Of a DNA stretch of 64,000 bases, positions 55,446-64,000 are shown in pieces. The position numbers and the translations under genes are program-made. Position 1 is the first letter of the stretch; each line of letters opens with the position of its first letter. Origin of the DNA: Crossaster papposus (taxonomy: Eukaryota; Echinodermata; Asteroidea; Velatida; Solasteridae); NCBI GenBank assembly GCA_037893245.1, contig JBAIAA010000809.1, positions 310,001 to 374,000 on the forward strand, given 5' to 3'. The notes below the pieces were generated by a model. The model had not been told where the DNA came from and did not search any database. It saw only the letters and a list, made by a program, of their open reading frames with translations.

Positions 55446-58181
55446 TTAACCATTTCCCATGGATGGATCACGTATCATACTTTAATACACTCCCACTCCT
55501 TTTCTTGTTGGCAGGTTTTTAATAAAACAAGAAAGGTCATCACTATGAATACGTTAAACAATTCTGTACGATGTCTGTGTTAACAAGCAACAGAAAAACA
55601 TTGATGACTGCAGCAACATAACGATGTCTAAAAACCTGGCTTTGTTGAATGATGAATCAAGTCGGTGCTTTTCCAAGTTGTTTGCAGTTAGTTTTGTGGG
55701 GTTTCTCTTAATAGTTTATAAGCCCCATCAAAGATAGTATACACAATTTACAAACATCAACAAATAAAACTACTGAATTACTGGTATTATGAAATACCTT
55801 ACTTGACTGTAAACTTGTAAATAACAGTTTCAAGCATCCTCTGAAATCATGGCACCTGGTTAGATTTTGTATACATTTCCAACAATTGTGTTGAAAAAAA
55901 CCACACCACTACATTGTCTTCAAACACTGCTCTCAATTTATTAAATTTAATAACATTTTAATTGCAATATGGTTACATATCTGAACGTGTGCAAGTCAAC
56001 TACTGGTTTGTAAAGTCTGGTTTCCTTTGAAGCTGATAATTCTCTAAAGTCTATAAATTACTCTGTTTCATCTGAAGATACGCATAGTCAATTGGAACCA
56101 TGCAAAAACAGCAATTTTTTTCCTTGGATTTTCCAGCATCTATGAGCAATCAAAATCGAAATCATAGAAACAGATCAGTATCACAACATTTACTGTAAAA
56201 CATGAATCCCTAACCCATTCATTTTCGAAAATTACACAAAAGAAAATGGCTTAAACGGGTAAAACATTAGGTAATTATTAAATTTTGCGTGTACATGTAC
56301 CTACACATTGGAAAAACATTGTCTAACTCAACTGCAGTTATAGAAGTAAGAAATGAAAGGACAGGTTTTTTTGTTTGCTTGTTTGTTTACTTGTGGTTAA
56401 CAAATTATCATTGGTTTTTTTTTTTACACAAAATCCAATACCGAAATTACTTTTCTTAAATCCGCAATGACAGTCAAACTGACTGAGCTTGACTTCATTG
56501 CTATACAAAAAATTCCAGTGATCACTCTAGCATGCTATTCATCAAAAGTTAAAGCGCATCATTTCAGTTGGGCAATCATCCATGCCCGTGGTTGAGCAAT
56601 CCCTGTCGAAATCAAGCAACTGATCACGCGCACTAACTCGCATGTGAGGATGGTACACAGAATTACAAGGCCTGTGTGTTCCAACAGTCTACAAACACAT
56701 GTACATAGTGTATACTTTTTTTTCCTTTCCTGGGTTGCCCGTTTTCTTTCTCATCCAATATTTAATCCCAATTTCCTCTTATCACCAGGAAGTGAAAAAA
56801 GGAAATATCGGTTGGGGGCTTTGTCTGATTGTGTATGACGTACAAGTAAACTGGGCACATTCAGGATGCGATCAGTTATGCGTAGCCACAAAGACTCAAA
56901 ATACACTGCGTGTTTTGTATGAACTCACAGCCCACACGTGTGTATAAGTATGTATATGTACATGATATTTCAATGATTTTGACATCTTCAACGGTACACA
57001 TCTTGCAAAGTATGATGAACAGTCTTAACCGTACACCATTTCCTTTGGATTATATACATATGTATACAAAACATTGTAAGTATACCTATTTCTATTCATT
57101 TTGTAGTTACATTTATAATTGAACCTTTGTTTTTAACGGGTGGGTGTTAGCTCACAAACTTGTACAGTTTACTATGATACATGTAGGCAAATTGAATCTT
57201 TTTAAACGACTCTGACTTAATCAATGTGGTACCCTAGTCTCTGAAAGTCCCTGCAAGTCCTTCAGTCTCAAGTCAAGTTACTAGCTATTTATATTAAATA
57301 TTATTCAAAAATCATTCCTCTGTCAATGTTCAACCAGTTACTTGTGACTGGCTTTATGGAAGAACTTGTGACTGAACTTGCGACTGGACTTGTGAAAGGG
57401 TTTGCAGAAACTCAAATACAACTCTGCCCTAGTATAACAATTGCTACGTTAAAACATATCCTTTGTAATTTATCTTCAATAACATGAATACAACATTTGT
57501 ATGGTTCCATTCTGTGATTGGCTAGTAGTACAGTATATATGCAGACAAGATTTTAACAATAAACCTGTAACATCAGAGTCCTAAATTTGCCATAAATGGC
57601 AAATGTCTTAGGAAACTAATGTTTGAGTGGAACAAAACTTGCCCAATTCTGTCCAACATCCAAGACAAATGTCAGAAATAAATATTCAAATAATTCATTC
57701 AATAGATGACATGTACATGAACAAGTTGTAACTAGAAATGTAGAAAAATATCACACTTGTGTCCCAACCTTGTGGAATGACCCAAGTAAAACAAACGTAA
57801 TTAACGAACTTGACAAATCAACTGGGAATTGTGTTAAAAAAAAAAATAGTGAATGTATCAATGTCATACATAAATGTGTCGACATAAACGCGGTAATAAT
57901 GTTACAGACCGCCACAGGTCTACATTTTTGCCATAATTTCGTGTCCGTAGTTCATTACTATCAGACTTCACAACCACATTGTCAGCTTTCTTGACAGGCG
58001 GCAGTTATTTTATAAACAGTTTTGACAGTTGTTGAGTAGGTCTTACTGTATTTGATACTCTTGTGTATGTAATTAGTGATTGTCCATAAAGTATTTGGTC
58101 GGTTCAAAATGCTAGTCTCCGCCCTTTGGGGCTTGTGTTACATTGTATTATTTCCTGATAAATCTACAAAACCACCCAGTG
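55446..58181. other. AT-rich spacer, no gene seen
   Basis: Scattered TACATGTA palindromes, and short ACTTGTGACTGG-type repeats near 57340-57410. No coding region is supported. Confidence 0.45.
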
Positions 58182-58189
58182 CTGCAGAG

Positions 58190-58677
58190 TGGTGCTGGGC
58201 GAGTATAGTGAGTTTTCCCACTCGAGTACTTGCGAATAAACTACTCGCAAGTAATCGAGTACTCCCGATTTTCACAAGAGGAGATAACGACAGTCACACG
58301 ATTTTATCACCATGTGTTTGCATTCAAAAGCATAACAGTATTTCTCAGCAAGCTTGACAGCAATTTGGTTTCCTTTATCGCTCAAGTTCCAATTCAGAAT
58401 GTGTTTTTATTCCTCCATGGTAGAATTGAAAATCCATAAAGATTGTTATCATATCGTAAAAACCATCGTAATTGTCAAAATAAAGTTAATAATCCCACCG
58501 TGTTGCATCGTCCACCTGTACTCATCAACAATCAATGCTCGCTAACAATCACTACTCGCGAGTAATTATTGCTACTCGGGCTGGCACGAGTACTCAAAAA
58601 ATTACCGCGAGTAGTTTAACGAGTAGTAAAAACTAATAACGAGTAAATGACATAATCAAGTTATTAGCCCAGCACTA
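58190..58677. mobile_element. hAT-type MITE with 8-bp target duplication
   Basis: CTGCAGAG flanks it on both sides (58182-58189, 58678-58685). Ends TGGTGCTGGGC and GCCCAGCACTA are inverted repeats of the TAGTGCTGGGC type common in hAT elements. The inner parts have many ACTCGCGAGTA/GAGTAC palindromic motifs. The interior is AT-rich without transposase. The 8-bp duplication is the hallmark of the hAT superfamily. Confidence 0.85.
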
Positions 58678-58837
58678 CTGCAGAGCATTTTGAGAGGTAA
58701 CGTGTATGTAAACAAAGTGTGGTAACACAGGCTGTCTGAAAATGCAGTACTGTTTACTGTATTAAAAGAAACAGTTGAATCACATGTGTACTTTCGGTCA
58801 ACAGAAACAATTTGTTTTAACCGAACAGATTGGTAGG

Positions 58838-59195
58838 GTGGGGTGCTGTGGTCCAATGGTTACAGTGTTCGACTCGTGTGCGACGGTACGAGGGTTCGAA
58901 TCCTAAAGGGAACATGGTGCTTGTGTTCTTGGGCAAGACACTTTACTGCAATTGCCTTTTCCCCACCCAGGATTATAAATGGGTACATGCGAAGGTAGAG
59001 ACCAAATTGCGCTGATCTTGATCTGCTGCAGACATCAGTCTTTATCCTGATGAATATAATTGTAAGCAATCAATCTCTGGCTGTGCTCCGTGGTCAGATA
59101 GGGTCATATGGCGTCTGTCTACCGGTACCTGCCATCGACTCGACCATGTCGTAGCCGCATCCTTCCCAATTTAGCTTCTCAGCTACCAGTAAAGA
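58838..59195 (+). repeat. tRNA-derived SINE with CTTGGGCAAGACAC body
   Basis: A tRNA-like head has an A-box-like TGGTCCAATGGTTACAGTG and a perfect B box GGTTCGAATCC (58891-58901). A CTTGGGCAAGACACTTTAC block typical of many deuterostome SINEs follows. The 3' limit is approximate. Confidence 0.65.
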
Positions 59196-60417
59196 TTGGC
59201 TCTAAGTAAAAAAATTGAAGGGTAGGCACTCACCGCGTTAGGGGGACAGGCTCTTTTGTTTGGAAAAGACAGACCAAGTAGTGGGGACATTTTCGAGTCC
59301 CCATAGCGCGTTGGGTGTTCAGTAAAGGTAGAACAAGGTAAAATAGGGTTAGGGTATAATGAAAGAAAATGAGGAAGAGGACAAATTAGGGTGATCCTGA
59401 AAATTTTAGAATTTTAGAGTGTTCTGAGTTTGAGATTAGAGGGATTTCAGTTTACACACAAACCCTATGGGTTGTCCCCATAACGCTATGTACCAAAAGA
59501 ATGATTGTACCTTCATATACACACACACACAATTTTATTGTCTAAAATTCATCATATCTGCATTCAATAGTGTATCCTGTATCTAGAATAGGAGATGTAC
59601 CGTGTGTCTAACCTTGGCCCTATTGCTTTCCGATGTGACTGGTTGTTGTGGTTGTGTCATTGGCCAAATCCAAGCTCACAACAATAACAGTTGACTAGAG
59701 GACTGCCATCCAGTGCAAAATTCAACTGTTCAGCCTTTTAAAGCCCCGGTTTCGGTCAACGTACGTGCATGTGTAGATTTACTTGGACTTTCAAGGTGGT
59801 TGTACAATTTTCAGGATTAATTCAGATTCTGTTTGAGAGATTTGAAACTGTTGCAGAATAGACATATATTTTTCCCTTCAAAACGTACATAAAAAACCTA
59901 TTGATAGTCAATATTTGTTGAGACTAATTCCAAACATTAATGACCATCTTGTTGAATGGTTTAAATTGTTAATGATTTACATTTCAATATGTTTTTGCCC
60001 TCTGATGTTATTTTGAGTATTTCATACTCGGTGATATGGAAAGCTTGCCAGATGAAATTCACAAGTGCGTTCATGTGAGACTCAAACCCACAACTTCCTG
60101 TGTGCTAGTGCAGATGTGTGGACTGCTTGACCACAAAACTGGCTGGGTTCGGCCGGCCGGCTGGGTTCCGGCCGACTGGGTTCGGCCGGGTTCGGCCGGG
60201 TTCGGCCGGGTTCGGCCGGGTTCGGCCGGGTTCGGCCGGGTTCGGCCGGGTTCGGCCGGGTTCGGCCGGGTTCGGCCGGGTTCGGCCGGGTTCGGCCGGG
60301 TTCGGCCGGGTTCGGCCGGGTTCGGCCGGCCGGCTGGTGTAGTATTAATTTAGAAGTGGCACAATGAGTATTTCTTTTCTGTGTTTTGAGTATTTCTATT
60401 GTATATTTTGATTGCAG
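59196..60417. other. Spacer upstream of the kinase exon, with repeats
   Basis: Just upstream of the 60418 exon. 60040-60140 contains a tRNA-like SINE fragment on the - strand (GGGTTTGAGTCTCAC) resembling the element at 61438. The 10-bp array at 60181-60328 lies about 90 bp before the exon. An earlier kinase exon must lie upstream, but none was recognised. Confidence 0.45.
60181..60328. repeat. 10-bp tandem array (TTCGGCCGGG)
   Basis: About 14.8 perfect units, bounded on each side by a GGCCGGCCGGCTGG variant in the same orientation. A 10-residue repeat frame over it is an artefact. Its near-perfect homogeneity implies recent expansion. Confidence 0.95.
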
Positions 60418-60494
60418 ACTCCCGCAAGACTCTCAAAGATGTATTGGAAGAATTCCACGGAAACGGTGTCCTATCCAAGTACAATCCGGAGCAG
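60418..60494 (+). CDS. Type I diacylglycerol kinase, internal exon (partial gene)
   Basis: A 77-bp exon between acceptor TTGCAG and donor GTGAGC. It starts with the last two bases of a split codon (phase 1) and reads [20 protein letters not shown] then YNPEQ. This closely matches the N-terminal recoverin-homology region of diacylglycerol kinases alpha, beta and gamma, where [19 protein letters not shown]-type sequence is found near residues 20-40 (from memory of the family). These enzymes phosphorylate diacylglycerol to phosphatidic acid, and the N-terminal region with the following EF-hands makes them calcium-responsive. It joins in frame to the exon at 63686. The preceding coding exon was not found. 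Confidence 0.85.
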
Positions 60495-60564
60495 GTGAGC
60501 ACAATGTTTTTGTTACTTTAGAAACTGCAAGTTACTGGGGCTACAAGGGACTTTGTTCCCATAC

Positions 60565-61301
60565 TATAGTCAGGTTTCTTATGTAATTTCGTTCACTTTT
60601 TGTGTAGATTTGCTAAACTATACATTTTTTGAAACGTTAGGATATACTTAACCAGTTCGCGCCGGGATTATTTTAACATCGCTGAGCCGACGGGCGGGAT
60701 TATTTTTATCGAAACTCGATCCGAAGCGGGTTCAGGCCGATAGTGCCGGGAAGCACACCCTACGCATTTCCGGCCTTGCGCGCTGCTGACATACATTTCC
60801 GAACTTGAATTTGGGGAAATTTGTGCATTTATATAAGTCATCCGGCGCGAACTGGTTAACATGAAAACCAATGTTTACATTTGCTTTCAGGTTCTTTATG
60901 GCGGCCATCTTGGATTTTTTTAATAGCATTTTTTTGATGACGTCATGATGACGTCACACATTTTTCACAATTGTGTGCATATGTCTATGACCCAATAAAC
61001 ATATTACAAAAAGAATTTTAAATCTATTATGTTCTGTTGATGAGATATGGCTTAAAAGTCCAAAAAATGAAACAAAATCATAACAAAATAGGGCATTGAA
61101 AAGAAATGACCTTTATTGTGACACCCAATGACTTTTCATGTGTCACGTCACATTAAAGGTCATTTTTTTTTTTTTTTAGAAAAAACGAATGTAAACATTG
61201 GTTTTCATGTTGAGTGTATACTAACGTTGCCAAAAATGTATAGGTTAGCAAATCTACAAAAAAATGAAAATTTAAATATGTACATTATGAACCTGACTAT
61301 A
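60565..61301. mobile_element. Large inverted-repeat MITE hosting a nested TTAA element
   Basis: Arms of about 130 bp face each other. TATAGTCAGGTT, TGTAGATTTGCTAA, ACGTTAG and ACATGAAAACCAATG on the left recur inverted on the right down to AACCTGACTATA. The left arm is split by the 212-bp TTAA element at 60648-60859. The centre carries ATGGCGGCCATCTTGG (about 60898-60913) and two TGACGTCA palindromes (60938-60945, 60949-60956). No coding sequence. End positions are approximate. Confidence 0.75.
60648..60859 (+). mobile_element. piggyBac-like TTAA MITE, copy 5 (complete, nested)
   Basis: TTAACCAGTTCGCGCCGGG to CCGGCGCGAACTGGTTAA, 212 bp, with perfect 18-bp ends including TTAA. The opposite arm of the host MITE shows the empty site (ACTCAACATG, against ACTTAA here), so the TTAA was the target and was duplicated. 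Confidence 0.9.
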
Positions 61302-61437
61302 CCAACTGACTATAGAATGTTGTGATTTGCCTTGGAATTATCCCATTTGGTTTTTTTACTTAAATTAATTGAAATTAATTTTCATGTAAAATTTCAGTCT
61401 GTGCTAAACAAAAATTTGGTTCTCAAAATAAATCTTT

Positions 61438-61692
61438 CATAAGATAGAATTTGCGTCGGGAGATGTAAATTCAACATTAGACTTTTTGCCCTTTACCGAC
61501 ATGTACACTGTGTTGTCCGGAGGGGTACAGCTGAACAAACCAGCCAGCGGACCCCGGATCGCTTGGTGGTCAAGTGGTCAGACATCTGCACAAGAGGGCA
61601 AGAGGTTGTGTGTTCGAGTCCCAACTGAGTCAATGATTTTTCTAAAAGAACCCCTCTAGACAACACCGAGTATACAGTGTAAATTACACGGC
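61438..61692 (+). repeat. tRNA-like dispersed repeat, copy 2
   Basis: ATAGAATTTGCGTCGGGAGA at the left. A tRNA-like core has GGTGGTCAAGTGGTCAGAC (A-box-like) and GTGTTCGAGTCCC (B box, near 61610). CAACACCGAGTATACAGTGT is at the right. This is the fuller copy of the family at 1433-1660. Confidence 0.65.
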
Positions 61693-62224
61693 AGTGAAAA
61701 GCAAAAAGTCCAATATTGTAAATGAATCATATCTTACATATTTGTAGCATTTTAACTGTTTATTTTGTTAATGGGAGTAACAGTGTAAAAACCTAGTCTT
61801 CACTGCGCGATAATGACTGGGTTGGGGGATGACCGATATTATTAGATATCATCAGATATTATTTTGACTGCCCCAAAAAATGTTTCCTTGCCCACAAATT
61901 TTAGAGTCTGACGGCACCACTAGTTGGACTCTAATTGCGTTTTAAGAACAAGCAAAATGTATCCGGGTCACTTTCTTTTTGACTCGCTCTTTATATTATA
62001 CTAATGTTTACCTCTCCTCACATTAACACACAAAAAAGAACAATACGTGTTCGTGTTGAGGAAATACTTCTTTGTTTTATGTAGAGCATGCTTTGTTTCA
62101 GTTAGGTGTGTGTGTGTTGATTGTGTACACAAATAAATGCTAGAATCCTGGATGCTGCAGGTCACTGACCCCTTCGTGGTTTTAAAGTTGATCATTACTT
62201 TTTGTTATTGGACTATATTAATAA
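61693..62224. other. AT-rich intronic spacer
   Basis: Nothing structured seen. Confidence 0.5.
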
Positions 62225-62557
62225 TTAAAGGTAGGATACACCATTGGTAATTGCTTGAATTGTCAGGACTGGGTGGATTTGGGAGGTTGTATTTTATGGT
62301 AAATATCGTTTAAGATCATGGATGCTGAGAAAAACAAGAAAAACAGCGTTCGTTTTTAACTGGCGTCGGGCAGTGGTTCTTCTGTTGTTCTTGTTTTTTT
62401 CGCGATCGCCGTCCGAAACAATTTTGAGGAACAATTACAGGATATCTAGCGCAATAATTTTGCTGAATGCCTACAATCATTATTTACTTTTAAATAAGTA
62501 GGATATTTTTTAATAATTCGGTAGTAAGATGTGCAAATGGTGTTTCCTACCTTTTAA
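62225..62557 (+). mobile_element. AGGTAGGATAC MITE, copy 7
   Basis: TTAAAGGTAGGATACACCATTGG to GCAAATGGTGTTTCCTACCTTTTAA, with the shared interior (GAGAAAAACAAGAAAAACAG). Both ends include TTAA. Confidence 0.85.
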
Positions 62558-62600
62558 AGATGAATTATCTTTTTTCTTTGTTGGTTATGGTCCAATATAC

Positions 62601-62738
62601 AATTGTTGACTACTGTGATGTGGGATATGACATTTTAAACATCAAAGGAACGCATAGTACACATGGCAAAGCCGAGGGCACTATGTGTCCCCGAGGGTGT
62701 TAAAAGCGCCACATCCCACATCACATCAGTCAACAATT
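62601..62738. repeat. Inverted repeat AATTGTTGACT...AGTCAACAATT
   Basis: AATTGTTGACTACTGTGATG and TGGGAT are mirrored by ATCCCACATCACATCAGTCA and ACAATT across a loop of about 80 bp with two CCGAGGG motifs. Probably a fold-back MITE. Confidence 0.65.
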
Positions 62739-62763
62739 GTTTTGGTAAACCTCTGTCTTGAAA

Positions 62764-62835
62764 CTCAGCAGACATTTATGAGAACTGAAGATACAAAACA
62801 ATCAAGTAAACATGTATTTTACTGTAGTAACAACG
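62764..62835 (+). repeat. Shared leader ACTCAGCAGAC, uninterrupted copy
   Basis: ACTCAGCAGACATTTATGAG, then AACTGAAGATAC and onward to TACTGTAGTAACAACG. This is the empty-site version of the sequence interrupted at 45056 and again sits directly before a TTAACTAGTTCG element. Confidence 0.75.
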
Positions 62836-63077
62836 TTAACTAGTTCGAGCCGGGATTATTTTAATATGACTGAGCCGACGTGCGGGATTATTTTTAACAA
62901 AACTCGATCCGAGGCGGGTTTAGGCCGATAGTACCGGGAAGCACACCCACGCATTTCCGGGCTTGCTCGCTACTGACAGACATTTCCGGCCTTGCTGTGG
63001 CGTGTTTATGTGTCATCCGTTTTTGAATCTGGTGTAAACTTTGCGTTTATATACGTCATCCGGCGCGAATTGGTTAA
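62836..63077 (+). mobile_element. piggyBac-like TTAA MITE, copy 6
   Basis: TTAACTAGTTCGAGCCGGG to CATCCGGCGCGAATTGGTTAA, 242 bp, complete with both TTAA. More diverged at the tips than the nested copy at 60648. Confidence 0.8.
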
Positions 63078-63240
63078 TCACGCAAACAAAACTAACTCAC
63101 AAACTTTGTCTGATTGTTTGCTGCTCCACTATAGTTACTATCGTTAATAGTATGCAGATTAAAATTGCGTGGGTACCAATGATATACCGCTCACAGCGAG
63201 CTAACTGCGGCTGCCATGTGATATCACACAGGGGTGGAGA

Positions 63241-63265
63241 GGGGGGGGGGGGGGGGGGGGGGGGG
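63241..63265. repeat. Poly(dG) run in the kinase intron
   Basis: Twenty-five consecutive G, about 420 bp upstream of the next kinase exon. Confidence 0.95.
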
Positions 63266-63685
63266 ATGTGCGTTGTTATACAGCAGACACGTGTTCGTTC
63301 TAGACCAATATAGTATCCAACAGAAAGGTTTCACAATACCTATTGATTGCCATTTGTTTTTATTAAAACAAAGATTTAATCGCTTTTGAATGAAACATCA
63401 ATGAAAAAAAGAATCTGCCCACGAAGTTATGGAACAATTATTGTACACCTTTTGGGTGAGCAATATATCATTTGTTTGCAGACTGTACTGGTTCCTCAAG
63501 TTACAAACGTGAACAATAAATCAAATTAGGGAAACAGAGAAGGAAAATTCTAGTTGATAGGTCATATGTCCACGTACCGGTACGTCATTCTATTGTTTTC
63601 TCAGTCGCGCGCTAGTCTTTCTGAAGCTTAGACCACAAACACAGTATAAGAAGTCTTTTTTTTTTCCCCCTTTGTGTGACTTCAG

Positions 63686-64000
63686 CCAATCAACTATGAG
63701 GGTTTCAAGCTTTTCATGGAGACCTACCTGGACGTGGACATGCCGGAGGACCTGTGTCGTCACCTCTTTCTCTCCTTCGTCAAGAAGACCCCCGTGGTGC
63801 CTGTGGTGGCCGCCCACCACGACGTGGGTCTCAAGGGTAAGGAGTCCGCACTGCTGGACGTGACCAGCATGATGGCCGCTGCCACTACGCAAACAGCTTG
63901 CGCCCCCATCTGCACGGGGGCCGGCAGCGCATCCTCGGTGCAGAAAAGCGCCGCGCCGGCTACCGCTGCCACGGCAACACCGCCGGCCCAAACTGTCGAC
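63686..64000 (+). CDS. Type I diacylglycerol kinase, exon continuing past the window
   Basis: After acceptor TTCAG the frame continues PINYEGFKLFMETYLDVDM and PEDLCRHLFLSFVKK. This completes the recoverin-homology region (family pattern PIxFEGFKLFMxxxLE). The next ~65 residues are Ala, Thr, Pro and Val-rich with no structure, like the variable linker before the EF-hands in the gamma and beta enzymes. All 105 codons stay open to the last base. Third positions are strongly G or C, unlike the surroundings. A GGGTAAGG at 63835-63842 could act as an alternative donor that would shorten the linker. EF-hand, C1 and kinase domains would lie beyond the window. Confidence 0.85.

Larger units (their letters stand above)
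60495..63685 (+). other. Diacylglycerol kinase intron
   Basis: Bounded by GTGAGC and a pyrimidine-rich tract ending TTCAG. Its 3191 bp hold a large inverted-repeat MITE with a nested TTAA element, a tRNA-like repeat, an AGGTAGGATAC copy, another TTAA element, a 25-G run (63241-63265) and a dispersed repeat near 63510-63625. Unlisted parts are AT-rich spacer. Confidence 0.8.

Noticed and set aside
58838-58912. Functional tRNA gene
   Set aside because: The B box is perfect but the acceptor stem does not pair well, and a SINE body follows directly.
60036-60353. 105-codon frame with a 10-residue repeat
   Set aside because: Comes from the 10-bp array. It begins in a SINE fragment and ends before the kinase exon.
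61556-61630. Functional tRNA gene
   Set aside because: A and B boxes are visible, but the sequence is embedded in a dispersed repeat found again at 1433-1660.
63590-63991. 133-codon - strand frame at the right edge
   Set aside because: Antisense shadow of the GC3-rich kinase exon.

Overview
This window looks like nuclear DNA from a marine invertebrate. It is about 60% A+T and almost all non-coding. It is densely packed with short inverted-repeat DNA transposons (MITEs), tRNA-derived SINEs, microsatellites, poly(dG)/poly(dC) runs, and many copies of the palindrome TACATGTA. That mix, together with the SINE types, suggests an echinoderm or another invertebrate deuterostome. This is an inference and the species cannot be named. 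There are no bacterial-style operons or ribosome binding sites.

Only one host gene is recognised with confidence, at the extreme right on the + strand. A 77-bp exon (60418-60494) and a second exon running off the window edge (63686-64000) encode the N-terminal recoverin-homology region of a type I diacylglycerol kinase (alpha/beta/gamma group). The 3.2-kb intron between them is largely filled with mobile elements. One nested pair there shows that a piggyBac-like MITE family inserts at TTAA.

The largest coding sequence is an apparently young Ty3/gypsy-type LTR retrotransposon at 33932-38973. It has two 186-bp LTRs that read identical, a 5-bp target duplication, a primer-binding site matching tRNA-Ser, one uninterrupted 1378-codon Gag-Pol frame with its catalytic residues present, and a polypurine tract. 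It looks capable of movement. A second, unrelated gypsy relic at 8258-9290 (- strand) is broken by deletions and frameshifts.

Region by region: 1-11.4 kb is AT-rich spacer with SINE pieces, a nested TTAA element (2514-3409), a 16-bp tandem array (5857-6089) and the decayed gypsy. 11.5-13.2 kb is an unusual element built of AAACGTTT-like repeats with another MITE inside it. 13-33.9 kb holds several MITE families, a C-rich tract at 28.4-28.8 kb and SINEs. 33.9-39 kb is the intact retrotransposon. 39-60 kb is spacer with SINEs, a Harbinger-like element with a transposase-like remnant (45056-45902), a hAT-type MITE with an 8-bp duplication (58190-58677) and tandem arrays. 60-64 kb is the kinase gene.

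Functional links are few. The retrotransposon carries its own replication functions. The MITEs carry no intact transposase and would need enzymes encoded elsewhere. Most other open frames are short, unsupported, or by-products of low-complexity sequence. All calls are by eye; no similarity search or computation was run.
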